DNA of 6,278 bases from an uncultured Actinomycetes bacterium (GTDB lineage Bacteria > Actinomycetota > Actinomycetes > S36-B12 > UBA5976). Location of the stretch: the NCBI GenBank assembly GCA_903951185.1, contig CAJBBC010000079.1, positions 1-6,278 on the forward strand, written 5' to 3'. The number at the start of each line of letters is the position of its first letter. Positions within the stretch are counted from its first letter, which is position 1. A program made the translations under genes and the position numbers. Below are positions 1 through 4,295 of this stretch, piece by piece. A model generated the notes under the pieces. It saw only the letters and a program-made list of their open reading frames with translations. It was not told the DNA's origin and ran no database searches.

Positions 1-330
1 AAGACAATTTCATTCACTTTCGCACTCGGTGGTGCGATGGCTGGTGCTGCTGGCTTAATGTATGCGCAAACTGTTGGAACTGTTTCCTATAACTTAGGTT
101 TCCAATTAGGTCTGATCGCATTCACTTCTGCAGTACTTGGTGGAATTGGAAATCTTTATGGCGCTGTACTTGGCGGTATTTTGATCGGGCTTATCCAAGG
201 CTTAAACGATGGTCTGCCAATGGCACCTGGCCAACGTTGGTCACAGTCCGTTGTATTCCTAATTTTGATTCTGTTGATGGTTTACCGTCCAGCAGGTCTA
301 CTCGGTAAAGCAACTACGGAAAAGGTGTGA
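1..330 (+). CDS. livH: LivH, branched-chain amino acid ABC transporter permease (3' end only)
   Basis: This is the C-terminal 109 residues of one of the two membrane subunits that form the translocation channel of a HAAT-type (leucine/isoleucine/valine) ABC importer in the cytoplasmic membrane. The reading frame is open from base 1 (first codon AAG), so the gene begins outside the window; the ATG at 37 is an internal methionine and not the start. The family-typical block GFQLGLIAFTSAVLGGIGNL is followed by GAVLGG; this glycine-rich stretch is the conserved cytoplasmic region of LivH proteins that contacts the ATPases. A last hydrophobic helix (VVFLILILLMV) and the usual YRPAGLLG tail precede the stop. 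The stop TGA is one base before the livM ATG, so the two are co-transcribed. Identity is firm from the sequence and the neighbours; the exact substrate is inferred from the family. Confidence 0.94.
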   Translation, partial: KTISFTFALGGAMAGAAGLMYAQTVGTVSYNLGFQLGLIAFTSAVLGGIGNLYGAVLGGILIGLIQGLNDGLPMAPGQRWSQSVVFLILILLMVYRPAGLLGKATTEKV

Positions 331-331
331 C

Positions 332-1516
332 ATGTCAAAGCACTCACCTGCACAATTAGTTACAGATAATACAAATAAGAAATGGTCGATCAGCTTAACT
401 GCTGTAGTTGGACTTATTTTCGTTGCTTACAAGTACATCTTGCCAAGTGCTGACCCAGCGGTTCAGTCTGCATTCAACGCTTGGTTACCGCTAACTTCAC
501 TCGGCGAAGCTGCGGTATTCGTACTGATGGCACTTGGCCTAAATATTGTGGTCGGTTACGCCGGTCTACTTGATTTAGGTTACGTAGCTTTCTGGGCACT
601 AGGCGGTTATGTAGCCGGTTGGTTAATGTCTGGCTTCTGGTTTGAACGCAACATCAATATTTTTGGTAACCCACCACGTGGCATGCCAGAAGGTATCCAC
701 TTGAACTTCCTGCTGGTTATGGTGGCTGCTGGTATTTTCACCGCAATCTGGGGTGTAATTATTGGTGCGCCGACACTTCGGTTAAAGAGTGACTACTTAG
801 CTTTAGTAACACTTGGTTTCGGTGAAATTATTCCGCAGGTTTTCTTAAACGGTGAAGACATTGCTGGCCATAACTGGACCAACGGTACAAAAGGTATTAC
901 CCCAATCGACAACATTCGTATTGGTGGAGCACAGTTTGGTCCATTCGATTTAGCACCCAAGTTTTTGATTTACTGTTTGCTCGCGGCAGCGATGATCTTC
1001 TTGTCTCTTCGTTTACGCGACGGACGTTTAGGTCGTGCTTGGTTAGCTATTCGTGAAGATGAACTTGCTGCCAGCATGATGGGTGTGCCGCTTATGCGCA
1101 CCAAACTTGCTGCGTACGCAGTCGGCGCGATCTCCGGTGGTGTTGGTGGTGCAGCGTTCACTACATTGGTTAACGGTGTATTCGCTGAACGTTTCAACTT
1201 CGCGATTTCGATTATCATTCTGTCGATGGTGGTCCTTGGTGGTATGGGTAACGTCTGGGGTGTGACCGTTGGTGCGGTTCTCCTGTCCTGGATTAACTCA
1301 ACAGGACTAGTGCAAATTGGTAACGTAATTAACGAAGCGGCCGGGACCAAGATTAACTTCCCGTCTTACAACTTCTTAATCTTCGGCTTACTCCTTGTAT
1401 TGATGATGCTTTTCCGTCGCGAAGGATTCATTCCAGAAGCACGTATTCGCATGGTTATGCATGAAGAAGATCTAGATGAAGTTGAGTTTGTTGCGCATAA
1501 GGAGGGATCAAAGTAA
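332..1516 (+). CDS. livM: LivM, branched-chain amino acid ABC transporter permease
   Basis: Second channel-forming permease of the Liv importer, 394 residues. A polar N-terminal stretch of about 17 residues leads into the first hydrophobic segment (about 20-36). LivM hallmarks follow in order: GLNIVVGYAGLLDLGYVAF (69-87), APTLRLKSDYLALVTLGFGE (146-165), GRLGRAWLAIREDELAA (231-247) and the glycine-rich block GGMGNVWG (303-310), with hydrophobic segments between them. The protein ends in an acidic hydrophilic tail (about 376-394). It is within the size range of actinobacterial LivM proteins. The ATG at 332 lies one base after the livH stop, with AAGGTG upstream inside livH as a plausible ribosome site. 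Its stop codon overlaps the livG start by one base. It should pair with LivH in the membrane and be driven by LivG and LivF. Short ORFs in other frames within it are shadows. Confidence 0.96.
   Translation: MSKHSPAQLVTDNTNKKWSISLTAVVGLIFVAYKYILPSADPAVQSAFNAWLPLTSLGEAAVFVLMALGLNIVVGYAGLLDLGYVAFWALGGYVAGWLMSGFWFERNINIFGNPPRGMPEGIHLNFLLVMVAAGIFTAIWGVIIGAPTLRLKSDYLALVTLGFGEIIPQVFLNGEDIAGHNWTNGTKGITPIDNIRIGGAQFGPFDLAPKFLIYCLLAAAMIFLSLRLRDGRLGRAWLAIREDELAASMMGVPLMRTKLAAYAVGAISGGVGGAAFTTLVNGVFAERFNFAISIIILSMVVLGGMGNVWGVTVGAVLLSWINSTGLVQIGNVINEAAGTKINFPSYNFLIFGLLLVLMMLFRREGFIPEARIRMVMHEEDLDEVEFVAHKEGSK
1499..1506 (+). promoter_or_regulatory. Strong ribosome binding site for livG inside the end of livM
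   Basis: AAGGAGGG lies nine bases before the livG ATG at 1516. It is an almost perfect anti-16S match and sits inside the last codons of livM. With the TAATG stop/start overlap at 1514-1518 it fixes the livG start and suggests translational coupling or independent strong initiation of the ATPase. Confidence 0.85.
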
Positions 1517-2310
1517 TGAGTTTGACTGGTAAACCAATCCTTGATGCAAAAAACATCAGCGTTGTATTCGGCGGCTTAGTTGCTGTTGATGATGTTTCAT
1601 TCACCATTCCAGAAAGTTCGATTGTAAGTTTGATCGGTCCGAACGGTGCTGGTAAAACAACATTCTTCAACGTGTTAACTGGACTTTATGATCCAACCAG
1701 CGGTGAAGTTCTCTACAACGGTAAAGACATCACTGGCCAAGTTCCGCACAAAACAGCGGCTAACGGTATGGCACGTACTTTCCAGAACATTCGCTTATTC
1801 GGCCTTATGACTGCGCAAGAAAATGTAATGGTAGCGATGCATTCACATATGAAAGCTGGTGTTTTCGCCACTACTTTCCGCACAAAGAAACAACGTGCGG
1901 AAGAAGAAGAAGGCCGTCGCTTCGCCCAAGAGCTACTAGATTTCGTTGGAATCGGCGAAACCACTTACGAATACGCTCGTAACCTTTCTTATGGTGATCA
2001 GCGTCGTCTTGAAGTTGCTCGCGCACTTGCTCTTCGTCCAAAGGTTCTGCTACTGGATGAACCGACTGCAGGTATGAACCCAAATGAATCGAAAGCATTT
2101 GTTGATTTCGTACACCGTGTTCGTGATGAACGAGGAGTAAGTATCCTGCTTATCGAACATGATATGAGCGTTGTTATGCAGGTATCTGAACGAGTAACTG
2201 TTTTGGACCGCGGCGAAAAAATTGCTGAAGGTACACCGGCTGAAATTAAGTCCAACCCACGCGTTATCGAGGCATACCTTGGTAAATCAGGTACGGAGGC
2301 GAGCAAGTAA
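1516..2310 (+). CDS. livG: LivG, branched-chain amino acid ABC transporter ATP-binding protein
   Basis: One of the two cytoplasmic ATPases that power the Liv importer, 264 residues, a normal length for LivG. All nucleotide-binding motifs are visible and intact: Walker A GPNGAGKTT (41-49), Q-loop glutamine 90 in ARTFQNIRLF, ABC signature LSYGDQRRLE (157-166), Walker B VLLLDEP (177-183) with catalytic glutamate 182, the AGMNP D-loop typical of LivG (185-189), and switch histidine 215 in LLIEHDM. ARTFQNIRLF and DEPTAGMNP separate LivG from LivF. A charged insert rich in Lys, Arg and Glu (about 121-135) lies in the helical subdomain, as in other LivG proteins. The ATG overlaps the livM stop by one base and has a strong ribosome site; the stop overlaps the livF ATG by one base. 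Confidence 0.97.
   Translation: MSLTGKPILDAKNISVVFGGLVAVDDVSFTIPESSIVSLIGPNGAGKTTFFNVLTGLYDPTSGEVLYNGKDITGQVPHKTAANGMARTFQNIRLFGLMTAQENVMVAMHSHMKAGVFATTFRTKKQRAEEEEGRRFAQELLDFVGIGETTYEYARNLSYGDQRRLEVARALALRPKVLLLDEPTAGMNPNESKAFVDFVHRVRDERGVSILLIEHDMSVVMQVSERVTVLDRGEKIAEGTPAEIKSNPRVIEAYLGKSGTEASK
2295..2299 (+). promoter_or_regulatory. Ribosome binding site for livF inside the end of livG
   Basis: GGAGG lies ten bases before the livF ATG at 2310, within the last codons of livG. The layout (strong site, then a TAATG overlap) copies that of the livM/livG junction and supports the chosen livF start and translational coupling. Confidence 0.8.
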
Positions 2311-3041
2311 TGACACGCAAAACTACTCCAGTTATGTTGGACGTCAAGGATCTTAATGTTTCTTACGGTGCAATTGCAGCGGTTAAGGGACTGACTCTTG
2401 AAGTTCGCCAAGGCGAAATCGTAACCCTTATTGGTTCGAACGGTGCTGGTAAATCAACCACACTAAGAACCATCAGTGGATTACTTAAACCAAAATCAGG
2501 TTCAATCACATTCGAAGGCGAACGCATTGATGGCGTACCAGGACACGAAATTGTGGCCAAAGGTATTTGTCAGTCACCAGAAGGTCGTCGTATTTTCCCT
2601 CGAATGACAGTCGATGAAAACTTAGATCTAGGTGCATTCTTGCGTAAGGACTCAGCTGCAGTTAAAGCTGATCGCGATATGGTGCTGGATTTATTCCCTC
2701 GCCTAAAAGAGCGGATCACCCAAAAAGCTGGAACTATGTCCGGTGGTGAACAGCAAATGCTTGCTGTTGGTCGTGCCCTAATGGGTAAACCAAAGCTACT
2801 TATTTTGGATGAACCATCAATGGGTCTAGCTCCAGTACTTGTGGATCTGATTTTCGAAACTATTGCCAAAATTCGCGATAGTGGAACAACGATTCTTCTT
2901 GTTGAGCAGAATGCGTTAGCAGCACTTCGAATTGCTGATTATGCATATGTTCTTGAATCAGGACACTTAAATATGGAAGGTCACGCTTCAGATCTAGCAA
3001 ACGATCAGCGCGTGGTAAATGCCTACCTTGGTGGACATTAA
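2310..3041 (+). CDS. livF: LivF, branched-chain amino acid ABC transporter ATP-binding protein
   Basis: Second cytoplasmic ATPase of the Liv importer, 243 residues, a normal LivF length. Motifs: Walker A GSNGAGKST (42-50), Q-loop glutamine 88 followed by the LivF hallmark PEGRRIFPRMTV (90-101), ABC signature MSGGEQQML (143-151), Walker B LLILDEP (163-169) with glutamate 168, and SMGLAP (170-175). At the switch position it reads LLVEQNA (196-202), with Gln 200 where many ABC ATPases have His; this is usual for LivF, so it is not a defect. LivF is expected to form a heterodimer with LivG beneath LivH and LivM. It is the last gene of the operon: an intrinsic terminator begins within ten bases of its stop codon. 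Confidence 0.97.
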   Translation: MTRKTTPVMLDVKDLNVSYGAIAAVKGLTLEVRQGEIVTLIGSNGAGKSTTLRTISGLLKPKSGSITFEGERIDGVPGHEIVAKGICQSPEGRRIFPRMTVDENLDLGAFLRKDSAAVKADRDMVLDLFPRLKERITQKAGTMSGGEQQMLAVGRALMGKPKLLILDEPSMGLAPVLVDLIFETIAKIRDSGTTILLVEQNALAALRIADYAYVLESGHLNMEGHASDLANDQRVVNAYLGGH

Positions 3042-3048
3042 AAGTTAT

Positions 3049-3088
3049 AAATAAAAAAGGGGCTGCACTTGCAGCCCCTTTTTTATTT
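3049..3088. terminator. Bidirectional intrinsic terminator shared by livF and the DUF554 gene
   Basis: A perfect inverted repeat: arm 3049-3066 pairs with 3071-3088 around a four-base loop (ACTT), 18 base pairs with no mismatch. The core is GGGGCTGC/GCAGCCCC, flanked by six A on the left and six T on the right. Read on the + strand the hairpin is followed by a T run and ends the liv operon; read on the - strand the A run becomes a T run and ends the converging operon, whose last stop codon is at 3112. The position between two convergent genes fits a shared terminator. Confidence 0.95.
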
Positions 3089-3111
3089 GCTCAAAACAAA
3101 TGGCAATCTAG

Positions 3112-3843
3112 TTAAAGGGCAATTAATGCCACGATAAGTGGTCCAAATAAAAGTGCTGGCAATAAATCGCCTACTGGAACATGCCTAATCCTAAGTAAGT
3201 TAATGCCGATTCCAATTAATAGAAGTCCACCAACTATGTTCATAGTCAGCACTTGAACTGGGCTAATAAAAGTCCCTAGGTACAGACCCAACGCTGTAAA
3301 GCTGCCCTGCAAAAGACCAACTGGCAAAATCGAGGCAGCCACACCCCAACCGAATGAAGCGGCAAACGCAATAGAAGCAAAAAAGTCCAATGACGATTTA
3401 AGTAATAGTTGATCAATGCCATTACCTAAACCATCTGAAATAGATCCCATTAATGCAAGCGGACCAATACCAAAGAGTAGGGAAGCAGCTACAAAGCCTT
3501 CAGTAAATCGGCTGGACGAATCCTCCTTTGCAAAGCGTTTTCGTAAACTGTCACCAAATTTATTCAGCCGATCTTCAATCCGTAAAAGTGAACCAGTAAT
3601 ACCACCAAGTAAAATGGCGCCAAGCGGAACAAGTAAAACAGCGCCACTTGGTAATGCCTCAGTGAACTCAGGCTTTGTTAAATCTAAAACACAGATAATT
3701 CCGTTAGTTAATGTGATTAAACCAAGTCCATCAGTAACTACATTACGAACTCGTTCATTTAACCGGTGGGCCAGAAATACACCGATTCCAGTGCCCAGCA
3801 GAATAGTGGACATATTTATGGCCGTGCCAAATCCAGGAAACAT
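3112..3843 (-). CDS. DUF554 family integral membrane protein
   Basis: A 243-residue, strongly hydrophobic protein of the DUF554 family (the family of B. subtilis YdfK and E. coli YqgA), whose biochemical role is, as far as I know, not established. The N-terminus MFPGFGTAINMSTILLG matches the family's usual opening, which supports the ATG at 3843. Other family marks are the amphipathic stretch RIEDRLNKFGDSLRKRF (88-104), GFVAASLLFGIGPLALMGS (116-134) followed by SDGLGNG (136-142), and SILPVGLLQG (171-180). Hydrophobic segments lie near 5-25, 37-53, 66-87, 115-133, 151-174, 178-194, 199-215 and 226-243, so roughly seven membrane helices are likely. The gene starts 17 bp after the thioesterase stop on the same strand, with only a weak GAGAG ribosome site, so it is probably the second gene of that operon. 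Family assignment is good; function is unknown. Confidence 0.92.
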   Translation of the reverse strand: MFPGFGTAINMSTILLGTGIGVFLAHRLNERVRNVVTDGLGLITLTNGIICVLDLTKPEFTEALPSGAVLLVPLGAILLGGITGSLLRIEDRLNKFGDSLRKRFAKEDSSSRFTEGFVAASLLFGIGPLALMGSISDGLGNGIDQLLLKSSLDFFASIAFAASFGWGVAASILPVGLLQGSFTALGLYLGTFISPVQVLTMNIVGGLLLIGIGINLLRIRHVPVGDLLPALLFGPLIVALIAL

Positions 3844-3860
3844 TATTTAACTACTCTCAG

Positions 3861-4271
3861 TTACGCTTTTTGTTCGCGGATCAGACAAGTAATTCGCCCG
3901 GTACAAATTAAATCGCCAGCTTCATCGCTGATCTTTACTTCATAAACTGCCAGAGTTTTTCCAACGCTAATTGGCCTGGCTACTCCGGTAACAATTCCGT
4001 TTCGCGCCGCTTTATGGTGGCTGCCATTAATCTCGATCCCAACAGCAATACGACCTGAACCCGCGTGGAAAGCTGCTCCTATTGAACCTAGGGTTTCAAC
4101 CATTGCCATTGAAGCGCCACCATTCAATAATCCAAAAGGCTGGGTGTTACCTTCAACTGGCATAGTGCCGATTACTTCTTGCGCACTTGCTGAAATAAGT
4201 TTCATCCCCATCCGCTGCGCCATCGGGCCAAGGGGAATGTCGGATGTTGGCTTGTCAGTCGAGTCAGTCAT
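3861..4271 (-). CDS. PaaI/MenI-like hotdog-fold acyl-CoA thioesterase
   Basis: A 136-residue single-domain hotdog protein, the usual size for the PaaI/YdiI (MenI) group, which hydrolyses acyl-CoA or aryl-CoA thioesters in the cytoplasm. The active-site block is NTQPFGLLNGGASMAMVETL (42-61). By family knowledge Glu 59 aligns with the catalytic glutamate of YdiI/MenI and Gln 44 with the glutamine that helps position the thioester carbonyl; the residue before GGAS is Asn 50, where these enzymes commonly have His. The second half, NGSHHKAARNGIVTGVARP (82-100) and CTGRITCLI (123-131), is typical of the group. The ATG at 4271 has AGAGGG seven bases upstream. It is divergent from polA, next to which such a thioesterase gene is often found in Actinobacteria. 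The substrate is unknown; DHNA-CoA in menaquinone synthesis or a phenylacetate-type CoA ester are possibilities, not demonstrated. Confidence 0.9.
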   Translation of the reverse strand: MTDSTDKPTSDIPLGPMAQRMGMKLISASAQEVIGTMPVEGNTQPFGLLNGGASMAMVETLGSIGAAFHAGSGRIAVGIEINGSHHKAARNGIVTGVARPISVGKTLAVYEVKISDEAGDLICTGRITCLIREQKA

Positions 4272-4278
4272 TTAGCAG

Positions 4279-4284
4279 CCCTCT
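4279..4284 (-). promoter_or_regulatory. Ribosome binding site for the thioesterase gene
   Basis: Read on the minus strand this is AGAGGG, seven bases before the ATG at 4271. It supports that start and directly abuts the polA ribosome site on the other strand. Confidence 0.65.
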
Positions 4285-4289
4285 AGGAT
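4284..4289 (+). promoter_or_regulatory. Possible polA -10 element (TAGGAT), leaderless geometry, overlapping its ribosome site
   Basis: TAGGAT fits the actinobacterial -10 pattern TANNNT. Its last base is six bases before the polA GTG at 4296, so transcription could start at or beside the start codon, giving a leaderless mRNA, a common arrangement in Actinobacteria. The same bases include AGGA (4285-4288), which would be a Shine-Dalgarno site if transcription starts further upstream. I found no convincing -35: TTGTCA at 4252 is too far away (26-base spacer). Six-base matches arise easily by chance, so this is tentative. Confidence 0.35.
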
Positions 4290-4295
4290 CAGTGT

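Noticed and set aside
37..39. ATG as a possible gene start for a 97-residue protein
   Set aside because: The frame is open back to base 1 and the upstream codons are hydrophobic and LivH-like, so this is an internal methionine of a truncated livH.
970..1350. A 126-codon minus-strand open frame inside livM
   Set aside because: It is entirely antisense to conserved LivM sequence; its Pro/Thr/Ile/Arg-rich composition is the usual shadow of hydrophobic sense codons.
1998..2411. A 137-codon minus-strand open frame across the livG/livF junction
   Set aside because: It spans two well-supported ABC ATPase genes on the opposite strand; its Ser/Arg-rich translation resembles no known protein.
2907..2912. 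Gln in place of the switch His in LivF (VEQN)
   Set aside because: This is the normal LivF sequence at that position and not a defect.
3416..3850. A 144-codon plus-strand open frame opposite the DUF554 gene
   Set aside because: It lies antisense to a gene with clear family motifs. The translation is Ser/Pro/Arg-rich with no recognisable domain, as expected from the complement of a hydrophobic membrane protein.
4252..4257. TTGTCA as a -35 element for polA
   Set aside because: The spacer to the only plausible -10 (TAGGAT at 4284) is 26 bases, far from the usual 16-19.
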